Assembly: GCF_047511655.1 (NCBI RefSeq)
Contig: NC_133395.1
Location: 147,612,318-147,676,317 of the forward strand
DNA length: 64,000 nt
Direction: 5' to 3'
Source: Castor canadensis
Taxonomy: Eukaryota > Chordata > Mammalia > Rodentia > Castoridae
Below, one piece after another: positions 1-10,969 of the stretch (position 1 is the first letter of the stretch; each line of letters begins with the position of its first letter). A program made the translations under genes and the position numbers. The notes beneath the pieces were generated by a model, which saw only the letters and a program-made list of their open reading frames with translations, did no database searches and was not told where the DNA came from.

Positions 1-1019
1 CAGGTTATTTTTTTAAGTCAAATTGTGTTTAGAAGTTGCTTCCGCTTGCTGGGCCAGGCACAAATGAACTTAAGAGTCTATTTTTGGAAGCTTTTAGACC
101 TTCCACACACTATGCTCACCCACCATTGCAGCCTCCACTCCTCCACGCATCCCTCCAACCCCACAGAACCAGCACCAGCATGGGCTCGGGCATCCTCTGT
201 CTGGGGTGCCTCATCCTCTGTGTTGCTGGCTCACAGGGCCCCATTTGACCTGCACACTGTCCCCAGACTGTCGAGGGGCAGAGACCGTGTTCTGGTCCTC
301 TCTGTCTCTCATCAAAGCCTGCTCTGTGTGCTGTGTGCTAGGTGGAGTAAATACTTGTTTGCCAGAAATTTTCTTATCTCTGTAGCCTGTCCTGACCCTC
401 CACCACATAAAATGTCACCGAAAAAGCTATCAGTGTTTTTAAAATAGAGACTTTTCATTTCCCTGTCAAGGGAGGCAGCTGATGTGAAGTTTTCCTACAC
501 AGCTAATGTCCCAAGTCATCAATGCTGCTTCCTCCAGGAAAGCAACAAAATGGAAAAAACCATTTTGTGCCTCATTGCTTTGCTGGAAACAACAGTGTTG
601 TGTGAGCCTGACTCAGCTGGAATGCCATTAAACAGTAATGAAGGGGAAAGTTGCATAAAAGGCCCAGGTTATTACAGTAATAGCACTTCCAAGATCATTA
701 TAGTGGGGAGTTATTTTATGAGAAGAGGGGACCAAGCTTCACCGTGACAAGATTTTGCCCTTTCTTTCTTTCGATCAAGTTTTTAAAAACCTAAGTGTTT
801 CTGGAATGACCTGGGTTGCATATTAAAATGGCATTGTCTCAGCCCTCACCTTTGGCAGATTCCAAGTCAGTAGAAAAAGGGAAGAACCAGGCACTTCTGG
901 TGTGAGTAATCATAGGACTTAATTTGGGGAACACGGACACTGCGAGGAAAGTGGGGGTGACATATGAACCTGGGTTACATAAGCCAGTCTGTGGTGGCTT
1001 TTAGAAGAGGCACAGATGC

Positions 1020-1110
1020 GTGTACAGCCATCATCACCTCTGATCTCAGAAGCTAAGCAGGGCCTGGCCTGGTCAGTACTTGGATGGAGAAGAGGTGCAG
1101 AGATGTCAGT
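1020..1110 (+). pseudogene. 5S rRNA-derived fragment
   Basis: The sequence follows vertebrate 5S rRNA. It has the 5' start GTGTACAGCCAT, then loses about 20 bases, then resumes with TCTGATCTCAGAAGCTAAGC, a GGGCCTGGCCTGGT-like stretch and AGTACTTGGATGG. The internal control region is only partly kept and the 3' third is unrecognisable, so it should not be functional. It could be a dispersed 5S pseudogene or the head of a 5S-derived SINE. No A-tail follows, which favours a plain pseudogene. Confidence 0.8.
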
Positions 1111-1618
1111 GTTTCTTCTGAATGGCCTGTTACACTCCAGCATTCTAGGAATTTGGGTAAGGTTATTTAGTCACAGTATCTGATATTGATAAGTTATCAG
1201 AGCAGACTGTCTGGCATGTTCTGATCTAACTGCAAGAGTTTTCTAGGCTTAGAGACACAACAGCTGAAGAAGCTTAGAGCTGGAGTCACTGGCCTGCCAT
1301 GCTTACGAATCTCCCCATAAACTGTATCCACAAAAGCATACAGAGTGTGCTCGACCCCTTCATGTTCTGGCTCCCTCAGCAGGGTACCCAGCAGTAAGTG
1401 CTCTGAAGACCAATGCTAGCCTTTGCTCCCAGGCTACAGCCTGGGTACGGTCACTATCATTGACACCCTGGAGGTTCACAGAGGGTCTCACTGCGACCAT
1501 GGGTTAGGATGACACTAACCCCTTCCTTGTCATCTCTCGCCCCAGGTGTAAGTCCCATGCTGTGTTATCTGTGGGTTCCTGTTTGCCTTTGATACCCCAG
1601 CAGTCTCAGTGTCTTTGG

Positions 1619-1645
<27 letters not shown>
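1619..1645 (+). repeat. Poly(A) tract
   Basis: An uninterrupted run of about 27 A. No recognisable retroposon body precedes it. Confidence 0.9.
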
Positions 1646-1650
<5 letters not shown>

Positions 1651-2124
1651 AACGTGTTATTTCATGACATCTGGTACAAATATCAAGTAGGTATACAAAA
1701 TTTGAGATTGCTTAAAACAACTAGAAGTTTGAAATGCTTTGGTTCTGAAGTCAGAATTTTGGGTAGTGCCGACGTCACTGAGAGTGGGTGAGAAGGACCC
1801 GGTATCACTGTGTGTGTGTGTCACCGTCAGGGGCGTGCCACTCCACATTCTGTTGCAGCCATTTTTAGGAAAAAGAGGTAACAACCAGCTAAAAAGCCTT
1901 GCCAGTATCAAGGATTTGTTTAAGAACGAAAATCTCAGGTGTGTCTAATAGACTGTCTGTATCTGTGGGAATTAAAAGCGTAGATCATATTGTTACTCCT
2001 GAATCCTTTAAGAAAATGTCAAATTATATCTGTTTACTCCAATTCACTAAGCCAGAAATAGCATGATGTCTTAAAAGAGCTGAAACAGAATTTAAGAAAT
2101 CATGCTTTAAAAAGGAAACTATCA

Positions 2125-2215
2125 GGGCTGGGCCTGCAGCTCCAGTGGTAGAGCACCTGCCTAGCAAGCTTGAGACCCTGAGTTCAAATCCCAATACCTC
2201 CAAAAAGAAAGTGCA
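2125..2215 (+). repeat. ID-type SINE
   Basis: The body matches the tRNA-Ala/BC1-like half seen throughout the window: box A-like GGGCTGG...AGTGGTAGAGCACCTG, then CCTAGCAAGC and a box B-like GAGTTCAAATCCCAATACC, ending in an A-rich tail. Confidence 0.85.
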
Positions 2216-3984
2216 ATTTCAAAAAAGAAAAACGTCAGTTAGAAAAAAGTCTGTCAACCCATCAAACACTGTTTGAAAAGGTGGGGAGTTGTCCAAAGTA
2301 CCTAGTACGAATCTGTGGAATTATCGAGGAAACCCCTCATACTATCTATGTATGCTAATTAAAAAGTAAAATAAAATGTTTAAAAAAGAAAAAACCTGTC
2401 GTTTTGAATAGAACATACTGTTTCTTCAGTTACTTCCTCTGAATTCACATGTGCAATCAAATTATCACTCTCTTCCTTGTCATTTCTTGGATAAATATGG
2501 AAATGAGCACGAATGATTGCTTTCTATAAATCATCTTATTTAGACACAAGATAAATATGCCAGTTTTTCCTTTAAATTTTTAATTTAACAGATACTGTCA
2601 AACATCCTCTAGGAGAAAACCATGGCGCGTGGCACCTCAGGGAGCACAAAGATGTGCACAGGCCCTGAAGGCCTTATGACCTGTGCCTCCCACATTCAAA
2701 CCACAGAATATATGCCACTGAGAGTGCCTTCCATGGCCACGTCAGAGACATTACTAGAAACTCGGTTTGCATCCTTAGGAGGGGCAGGCAAACCTGAGGA
2801 AGAGACCTGTAGACTCACCCCACCAGTGTCTCCTCATCTGGGCTGGGACTCCTGTATCCTTAAGAAGATGACTTCTGAAAGCATCTGGGCACAGGGTTTG
2901 GGTTCTTTGAACTCTGGACACACCACATTCTGGAAGGGTTATCATTGCTTTCTGTTTTGACAAGATAAATGTAAGAAACAAGAGACTTGGTACAGGGGTG
3001 AGGAGCTGACCCATTCATGAATTCAGTTCAGTTTTTATGACTTGACCACCTGTACCCAGTAGAGAAAGTGCTAGGGACACAGATGTGAACTAAACATCAT
3101 TCTGTCCTCAACGGGTTTACAGTCTAATCCATTCGGGAGATTCGTGAAGATGATAGGTTGATAAGAGCACTGTGTTTTTATAGGAATCTTGAGTTCTGTT
3201 CAGAGGGTGATGGAAGCCAGAGGAGAGACTGGCCAGACCTGTGTGGAGGCAGGAGACTTGGTGAGAGGTGTTGGCCCGCTGAGCCTTAAAGAAGCAGGAG
3301 TTGGTCAAGCTGAGGGGAGAGAGAGTCTGTGCTTTGGGCGGGGGTGTCTGTCATATTGTTGTGCCTAAGGTGTAGGGGATGCAGGAGGAGGAAAGGCAGG
3401 TGTGAGGAAGAGGGCGGGGCTGGGTCATCAGAATGAGTGCTTTACAGGAAAGCACAGGTGAGTCTGCAGAATTGGGTGACCAAGGAGATGTGAAAGACAG
3501 GAGTGACATTCTCTGGGCTGTCACCTCTGGCCTATGGCAGCTACAGGTCTTGGCTGAGCTTGCGCCTTTCCACTGTTCCCAGAAGCTCCCTCTCAGCCTG
3601 CGGTGACCCCCGCAGGCCAAGCTGGCGATGTCATGGGAATAAACAAGGAAAGATGGGCCCAGGCATGACTGGAAACCCACTGTGTCCTGTGCTGGGTGAG
3701 ACAGAAAGCCCCAGGCTCACTCTGGATCAATGGACCACACTGTGTAGCTTACGTGGCACTTGGGATCCAGCTCCAGAACTTTCTGTTCAACTGTCCACAT
3801 TCCTATGTAGAAGGAATAGGCAATTGCAAGACACGGTTTTTCTTTCCAAACTGATCTGTCACAAGCAGAACTTGGCCTTCCCTTTTTGGTAGTCTGTTTG
3901 GGGCAGTTAACAAATGCAGATTATTGCATTTTCTTAGCAAATACAGTAAAGGAGAGCAGAGGGTTAATGGGAGAGAGTGGCCTA

Positions 3985-4005
3985 GTGTGTGTGTGTGTGT
4001 GTGTG
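3985..4005 (+). repeat. (GT)n microsatellite
   Basis: About ten GT units in a row. Confidence 0.9.
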
Positions 4006-4734
4006 GTGACTGTCAACCCATGTTCTCTGAACCTAAGACGCCTGCACTGTTGGTAACACTGCCAGAATTTGGTAAAGGGCAGGTAAGTACTGAGATGCCC
4101 AAGAGCCCCTGTGTGAGACTTTAGAAGGTGACACACTCACGCTTCCTAGGGTTTTAGGCTCCAAATCTGGAATTCTAAGATGAAGGAGGAAAAGAAATCA
4201 TGATCTGTCAACTCGTGTGAGTTTGAAACAAATTGTCACAGGCATTGTGTCAGCAGGACATAGATTATATTTGACATGTGAGTCAGAAGCCCATCTGCCC
4301 AGCTGTAAGGCCAGTTTTACTCCCCTTGGTGTCTGTTGTGATATTCACCTGACAGCGCCTGCTTCTTTCGGTGTTTGTAACCACAGGAGGAGATGGGGGG
4401 CCCTGTGTGGCTCTGTGTGTCAGGGAGCTTTCCCTCTCCTGAGGCTGAGAGGAAGCCTCTGTTGATTTCTTAAACTTTTTACCCGATTTTCTATCCAACC
4501 TGAAGATAAGCTTATAAGGACAAGTAAACCAATTATACACATAGCAAATAATTAAATTAAGAGTTATCAGTCATAGGATTTCAGCAACTTCAGTCAGCAT
4601 TGTAGAACATGGTAGGAAACAAGAGCTATCTCTGAGCACTGATGCTTGCTAGCCATTTTTCTCCCCGTGGAGATACTTAGGACCAGGTAGACAGCACAGT
4701 GACTTCCTCCTACCCGTCTCCTCGCGTGGCTATC

Positions 4735-4915
4735 TAGTGGTTTAATCCTTGCAACATTTATAAAATTGGTGTTGTCACCCTTAGTTTACAGATAAGAAAA
4801 ATTGAGGCTTAAAGGAATTAAATTGTTCAACTTCGTCCAGCTAACAAGTGGTGACCCAGGAATATGAACCACAATCTGTCTGGTTTCGCTCTGTCTCCCT
4901 CATTCCCTCCCAGGC
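4735..4915 (-). repeat. MIR element
   Basis: Read on the plus strand it runs from ATCCTTGCAACA through TTTACAGATAAGAAAAATTG and AGGCTTAAAG to CAGCTAACAAGTGG and GAACC. This is the reverse complement of the conserved MIR core. Divergence is high, as expected for an ancient tRNA-derived SINE. Confidence 0.8.
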
Positions 4916-6882
4916 TGGTTTAGTGATGCCTGCAACTTTGGGAGCTTGTCAGAAGCATTCAAAATCCACCTATTTTGGATCAGGCCCAGAGCAGAACAGA
5001 AAAAGCCTGCCACCTTGAGGCGCCCCCGGCGCGAGGGCATGGGGTTGCCACCATTGTATTCCTGGCAACTTTGACTCTCAGAGTAGCACCGCTCCCCTCC
5101 CCTCAGCCACTCCTTGCAGAGGCTCTGTGGGACGTGGGACCACTCAGAAAGGACAGACAGAATCCATCAGCGCCAAACACAAGAAGAGGGACACTATCTT
5201 TGTGGAAATAAAAGTGAAGAAAGGGAGTCATTGTCCTATAATTTTATCCCCCCCCAAAAAAAACAATGCAGGTGTATATTTTGCATTTGAGGTCCATTTG
5301 GGTATGACTTACAAAGATAGTTTCTGTTCATTTGCCTGCTTTTGAGTAAAGAAAAGTCACGCTCAGAGGTTCTGGTATCATATAAATTAAAGATATGGTA
5401 GTATCTCATTGAAATTCCACAGATGTGCCGATTCCACCCTAGGATTTCTCTCTTCAAGAGGTTTCTTTCACGGTGCTGCTGCTGACAGCAGCCTTCATTT
5501 GATTATTTATCTAATCAAGATTCACCTTCAGTCTAAGCTCAGTAAGTCTGCTGCTAGTGGAGTTAGCATTACACGGAAGCGAGATGGAGAATGTGTCCCG
5601 GCATTGGCAGCCTAGAGAGAGAATGCCAGGAAGCCGCCGGCACCCTTGAGCTCAGAGTGTGAGCTGTCTGCCAGTCAAAGAGAAAGGGCACATGGTTTTG
5701 TAGAATGAGCGCTGAATGCTGTAATTAAATACGCTCAGTCACAGAGCAACGAAAACGACCAGCTCTCACTCCAAAAAATCAAGCCATTCTTTCTGGGCGT
5801 CATGTTGGGGAAGCTCTTCTCTTTTTCCCCTTTGTTTCTGCCCTTTCCTAATCCCAACAGCCCTTGGGGAAGCTTTCCCAAGGGTCTTTATGTGGAACTT
5901 CTGAGTTCGATTGGTACTCTGTGTGTCCCAGCCTGGCTCCCAGTGCCTTGCATTTGACCTGTCTACTTCACCTACTGGTTCTAAAGTAGCTGTGATACAG
6001 CTGGCCCAATAGTCTTACTGGATCTACAGAAACTGACCACTAAATTCATCTTACCTTATTGGTGGTTGCTGGGTTCAACTGCTACAGATAAATCCTCTTC
6101 CTTAAGGCCTCCTGCCCCACGTACAGGAAGTTCCACTTTTTGTTAGACTAAGAACCCCCTCCCATGTTGAAAGTAGACCCTGGACACCTGGACTGTGCAG
6201 GTAGCTGAGGCCAGTGTGCCCCTCTTTGGGAGCGTGGCAGCTCAGACCTGACGTTGTAATTACCCAAATTATTCATCCAGTTGGATGACAGAAAGCAGCT
6301 GAGAGCTTCCTGAGTTTATAGCCTCAGTCCCTGGATTCACACTGAGACAGGAAACAGACCAGACTCCATCAGCAAGGACAAAAAAAGCAACTTTCCTCCA
6401 AAGGTCTCTCCCATCACCTCTGACGCCCGGAATGAGCCCCAAACGTGTTGAGGATAGGCTGTTCCCATCAGTCCTCTGTCCATTAAGCACTGGATCTGTA
6501 AGGCGCATTAAAAAGTGGCCTTTGCTCGCAGTGAGCATACAGTACACTGGCTTGGAAGACAGGGAAAGCATATGGAAAGACACATCTGTAGCTTGAGAGA
6601 TCAGCGAAATGATTGCCAATGATCACAGCGGACAGATGTCCGAGTCATATGGCCTCACGTTCAGACCTGTCGTCCTTATTACAGAGGCGTGCTCCTGGAG
6701 CCGGTGCTGGATCGTAGCGTCTAAGTGGAATTAGTGTCCAGCACAAGCAGAGGAAGCGCTGTTGCTTAGAAACCTTCCAGGAGCAAAGGCCCGTGGCCTG
6801 CTGTACCAGCCGCGCGGGGCAGGGATGTCACAGTGGAGACTCCCTTCTTGACCGTGGCGTTTCTGTGCTCCGTTCTCTGCAG

Positions 6883-7080
6883 GTGGAATTGGCTGTGTCG
6901 GCCGTGACAAGGGCCAGGTTCGAAAATGCCTCGATGTGGTGGAGATCTACAACCCGGATGGGGACTTCTGGCGAGAGGGCCCGCCCATGCCGCATCCCAT
7001 CCTCTCACTCAGAACCAACTCCACCAATGCGGGAGCCGTGGACGGGAAGCTGTATGTCTGCGGGGGCTTCCACGGAGCAG
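6883..7080 (+). CDS. KBTBD12: KBTBD12 internal kelch-repeat exon
   Basis: This is a 198-bp exon with a CTCTGCAG acceptor and a GTACTG donor. The first two bases complete a split codon and the last base starts another, giving 65 whole codons. The peptide opens at the double-glycine of a kelch blade (GGIGCVGRDKG), continues through CLDVVEIYNPDGDFWREG and PMPHPILSLR, and ends at the next blade with LYVCGGFHGA. The GG doublet, the spaced Tyr and Trp (YNP..FW) and the second VCGG are classic kelch beta-propeller marks. BTB-kelch proteins usually act as substrate adaptors of Cullin-3 ubiquitin ligases. The role of this member is less well defined. The symbol rests on kelch identity and on lying just upstream of SEC61A1 in the same orientation. 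The exon joins in frame to the one at 40096. No defect was seen. Confidence 0.88.
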
Positions 7081-7386
7081 GTACTGGTCTACATTTACAC
7101 TTTCGTGGCCTCTTGTGGAATTGATTGTGGCCTCCCTTGGCTGACCTGATCACTGGGGCATGGCTTTTAGACCTGGGACTTCAGGTCTACAAAATGAAGT
7201 GACGACATCCCCAGCTGTCCTGAGGGTTCAAGGGCACACGGTAGACCCACAACGCACAGCGGTCGAATGTGAGGTGGACAGAGATGGGAGAGAATGACTG
7301 GGGCCTGGCGATAGTATTATAGGAGAGATCTTAATACAGGAAGGACAGATAGAAGTGGAGAGATGACAAGAAGCATGGAGGTCTTT

Positions 7387-7743
7387 GTTTTTTATTTTAT
7401 CTTATTTTATTTTTTTTGCGGGACTGGCGTTTGAACTCGGGGCTTCATGCTTGCTAGGCAGAAGCTCTACTACTTGAGCCACGCCTCCAGCTCTTTTTGC
7501 TCTGGTTATTTTGGAGATAGGCTCTCATTTTTTGCCCAGTCTTACCTGGACCAGGAGCCTCCTATTTTAAGCCTCTCTCCCTTACCTGGGATGACAGGTA
7601 CATGTCACTACACCTGGTTTCTTTCCATTGAGATGGGGGGTCTCACAAACTTGCTGCCTGGGCTGGCCTGCAACCGTGATCATCTGGATTTCAGCCTCCC
7701 AAGTAACGAGGATTACAGGGATGAGCCACTGGCACCCGGCAGC
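7387..7743 (-). repeat. Dimeric B1-ID SINE with extra B1-like arm
   Basis: The plus strand shows a T-rich tail, then the reverse complement of the ID half (GGCGTTTGAACTCGGGG, TTGAGCCACGCCTCCAGC), then a B1-like half ending near 7620. A further B1-like stretch ends in GGATTACAGGGATGAGCCAC. The length is well above the usual dimer, so it is a composite of at least two insertions. Confidence 0.8.
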
Positions 7744-7753
7744 CCTGGATTTT

Positions 7754-7853
7754 GTCTTTTTTTTTTTTTCTTTTTGGTGGAACTGGTGTTCAAACTCAGG
7801 GCTTCGCACTTGCAAAGCAGGTGCTCTATACTGCTTGAGCCACTCCTCCAGCC
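7754..7853 (-). repeat. ID-type SINE
   Basis: A T-run followed by GGTGGAACTGGTGTTCAAAC and TTGAGCCACTCCTCCAGCCC, the reverse complement of the ID half. It directly abuts the preceding SINE. Confidence 0.85.
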
Positions 7854-8369
7854 CCTTTATTTGTCTTTATCAATTACTCAGATACCCTCACGCTACCCCT
7901 CTACCACCACTTGAAATACTTTTCTCGAAAGCCTTTCTTAAGTAGTATCTAATGCATGTATTTGTTTGTAAACTTAGTTTCCATATATCCAGTGGAAGCC
8001 TCGTTGCTGTCTGCAGTGTGGATTTATAATCTTAATGTAACAGGGGAGTTTAAAATATGCAAAGATCTGGTAGGCCAGTGTCTCCAAAGTCTGATGAGTG
8101 GCATCAGTAAAAAAGGCAAAGCGCAGTTACGTTAGAAACGACTGTTTGATTCTGACTCACTAACAGGAGCGCTGGGCCAGTAATATCCAGGCAGCAAGTG
8201 TCCCGAGAGCACTCGGTTTGGAGGAGAGCCAGATTAAGTAGTACTGACAGCGCCGAGTGCAGCCTTCTGTAGAGTGCACAATTTCATGCAACTTAAAACT
8301 TTCACTGTGAATTAAAAGACATCAGGAGATGTCGGAATCAAATGCAGTGAGAAGACTTCATTTGGTTCT

Positions 8370-8588
8370 GTTTTTATTTTTTTTTTTAATTTGGAGGTAT
8401 TGGGTTTCAATTCAGGCCTCAAGCTTGCAAGGCAGGTGCTTTATGTGAGCCACTCCCCAGCCCTTTTTGCTTTAGATATTTTTCAGATAGGGTCTCACAC
8501 TTTTTCCCAGGCCAGCCTTGGATTGTGGTCCTCCTACCTCTGCCTCCTGAGTAGCTGGGATTACAGGTATTTGCCACCATGCCTGTCC
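8370..8588 (-). repeat. Dimeric B1-ID SINE
   Basis: T-tail, ID half (GGTATTGGGTTTCAATTCAG to GAGCCACTCCCCAGCCC), then B1 half (GATAGGGTCTCACAC to AGCTGGGATTACAGG). Confidence 0.85.
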
Positions 8589-9559
8589 CTCATTTACAAA
8601 TCTTCTATAAAACAGTATTTTTCAGATGATCTAGGAAATGTGAATATAGACCAGGGTGTTGGATGATATTAGGAATTATTAATTTTAGGGGTGCTACACT
8701 TTTTTACATAGAAGAAAAAAGTTCTGAACTATTAGGGATTGCTTAGAAATATTTGTAGATGGGAATGATAATGCTGTCTGAATGTACTTTAAACTACAGC
8801 AGTTTTTAATGGGAGGGGCAACAATAATACACTTTGCAACCTTAGTAAATGTTGATTATGGTTGAAGCTGGATAATGGGTACTTGAAACTGTATTCCTTT
8901 TACTATTTTACTGCTGTGTGCTTACTGTCTTAATAACTCTTGCATCTTGAACATCCCATGCTACGTGTCATAGCTCAGCACAGAGGCACAGAGGTGCGAG
9001 CTCTGCCCGCATGGGGACGAGGCAGGAGAGAGGCCAGGAAAGAGCCCAGGCCCTGGGCCACACCCAGCAGGGCTCCTCCAGCCCCCAGCTTTTAGCTTCC
9101 TCTGGACCAAAAGAGAATACGAGGGGCAGCCTCCACCCCTCAGAGGGACGGGTGGTGGTTGTTGTGTCAAAGGAGCTGGAAGACATCCTGACTCCTCCTT
9201 GGCCCTTACCTTATCTCGCTCTGCATAATACTGAGTTAGAGAATTGGCACCTCCAGTCCTTAAAACACATACAAGAAGCCCACCCTGTGAGCCACCCTCT
9301 CCTCTTGGTCTGTAGAGGACTGATAATGCTTTCGGCGGGTTGGGCTCTGGCTCCCACGTCCTTTTCAATTATTGGGTAGAGGCAGATGGTCTGTGACTGG
9401 CTGGGTGAGTTGTCTCAAGGACAGTATAATCTACAGGTCCCATCATCACACCTAAACAGACGCTGAGTTTTCTCTCCTCATGTGACAACAAATAAATAGG
9501 ACCTACTTGTCCCTCTTACTTATTCAGAAAACCACTGTCAAGAAATTAATCTCTTGGGA

Positions 9560-9679
9560 CTTGGGGAGGGGGATGTAGGAGGGGGGGTAACTTCACCTGT
9601 GATATATTGTGAGGACTTTTGTAAATGTCACAATGCACCCCCTACAACAACCATACGATAATAAAAATATAAAAAAGAA
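9560..9679 (+). mobile_element. Very short 5'-truncated L1 with perfect TSD
   Basis: About 120 bp between two perfect copies of AAATTAATCTCTTGGGA (9543-9559 and 9680-9696). The insert starts in a G-rich stretch, ends in ATAATAAAAATATAAAAAAG, and looks like the last bases of an L1 3' UTR with its tail. The 17-bp duplication and A-rich tail are hallmarks of target-primed reverse transcription. The G-rich stretch and AATAAA-type end also occur in the insertion at 38 kb, but the rest differs, so it may be another subfamily. Confidence 0.75.
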
Positions 9680-9692
9680 AAATTAATCTCTT

Positions 9693-9755
9693 GGGATTGG
9701 AGACATAGCTCAAGAGGTAGAGCACCTGAATTCAAACCTCAAACCACCAAAAACA
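9693..9755 (+). repeat. Shortened ID-type SINE
   Basis: GATTGGAGACATAGCTCAAG and AGGTAGAGCACC are followed directly by TGAATTCAAACCTCAAACC and an A-rich tail. The central CCTAGCAAGC block is missing. Confidence 0.7.
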
Positions 9756-9934
9756 AAAGGTAAGATAGAAAATAATCTCTTTTTAGTTCAATAAAAGTTG
9801 ATTGAAACATTCTGTGACTAGACTTCAAGATCCAGTCTTGAGATGTCCAACTTTTAATAATGTTTTTGCATAATGATAGATGCAAAAACGTCTAAAAACA
9901 AATACAGTAATTTGGTTTGGTTACAAAGTAAATT

Positions 9935-10095
9935 GGAGCCCTGGGCAAATAATTCAGGAGACCCTATCTCAAAAATACCCAACACAGAAAAGGGCTAGTA
10001 GAGTGACCCACGTGGCAGAGCACTTGCCTAGCAAGCATGAGGTCCTGAGTTTACACCCCAGTGCTGCCAAAAAAAAAGAAAAAGAAGAAAAAGAA
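9935..10095 (+). repeat. Dimeric B1-ID SINE, left half truncated
   Basis: It begins within the B1 half (CCCTGGGCAAATAATTC), passes ACCCTATCTCAAAAATACCC, then the ID half (CAGAGCACTTGCCTAGCAAG, GAGTTTACACCCCAGTG) and an A/G-rich tail. Confidence 0.85.
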
Positions 10096-10627
10096 ATTTG
10101 ATACTTGTGTTTTCTCTCCAAGTCCCCATAAAATGACAGTAAGTGGAAGAATCTAGTCAAAGAGAGGAGAGAGGACAACAGCAACACAGTTTTTGAAACT
10201 GGAAAGTAGTTGAGTGAACCATAACTAAGGAGACCTCAGAAAGTTTGGTCAAACTGGCCACAAGAAAGACAGCACCCACACAGAAGCCTGGTTCATACCA
10301 CAGAGCCAGACAACCTCAGGAGTCCTCAGCAGCGGGTAACTCTGGACAAGGGGATGAAGAAGATGGTGAAAGACAAGCAAGAAGGAGCCTGTGGCCTGTC
10401 CTGCTGCCAGTGTGAAACGAAGCATCCACCCAGAGACACCGGGTGAGTCCAGGGTTGAGGCCGGGCATCTGCCTGAAAGCCAGGAGTGCAAGTGAAAGGC
10501 TGCAAGCTCACTGTGGAGATCCCCGCTCTCTTCCCTTCCTGGACCCCAGAATGTGAGCCCCAAAATGAGGCATAGCCAAATTAGGCAACCTCTAGAGAAC
10601 CACAGAAAGAGCTTCCGTGGTATCCAC

Positions 10628-10718
10628 TCTTTTTTTTGAGACACGATCTTGCTATATAGCCCAAGCTGGCCTCAAACTCAAGGTCTTCCTACCTCCACCT
10701 GGAATTACAGTTGTGTTA
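10628..10718 (-). repeat. B1-type SINE fragment
   Basis: TTTTTTTTGAGACACGATCT, AGCCCAAGCTGGCCTCAAAC and GGAATTACAG mark the reverse complement of a 7SL-derived B1 monomer. Confidence 0.8.
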
Positions 10719-10942
10719 CTTTTTTCTTTCTTTTTTTTTTTTTGGTGGGACTGGGGTTTGAACTCAGGGCTCCACACTATCAAAGCAGGTGCTCTACCAC
10801 TTGAACCACTCCTCCAGTCCATTTCACTCTGGTTATTTTGGAGATGGAGTCTTCAGAACTATTTGCCCAGGCTGGCCTTGAACCACAATCCTCCCTATCT
10901 CAGTAGCTGGGATTACAGGCATGAGCCACTAGCGCCAACTCA
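10719..10942 (-). repeat. Dimeric B1-ID SINE
   Basis: T-run, GGGACTGGGGTTTGAACTCA, CCACTCCTCCAGTCC (ID half), then GGCTGGCCTTGAACC to GGGATTACAGGCATGAGCC (B1 half). It abuts the B1 fragment on its left. Confidence 0.88.
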
Positions 10943-10969
10943 GTTATGTTTTTCTCAAAGATGAGCAAA

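Larger units (their letters stand above)
1..6882 (+). other. KBTBD12: Intron of KBTBD12 (5' part cut by window edge)
   Basis: No exon could be supported in this stretch. It ends in a pyrimidine-rich acceptor and AG just before the kelch exon at 6883. It holds a 5S rRNA-like fragment, an ID-type SINE, an MIR fragment and simple repeats, listed separately. Segment 3060-3150 resembles old L2-type repeat sequence. The A-rich segment 2290-2400 may be an L1 3' end, but no target duplication was seen. Much of 5400-6700 looks like unique sequence. Assignment to KBTBD12 rests on the downstream exons and on synteny. Confidence 0.7.

Noticed and set aside
7928-8370. Possible exon between two SINEs
   Set aside because: No open frame with acceptor and donor, and the downstream KBTBD12 exon joins directly and in phase to 6883-7080.
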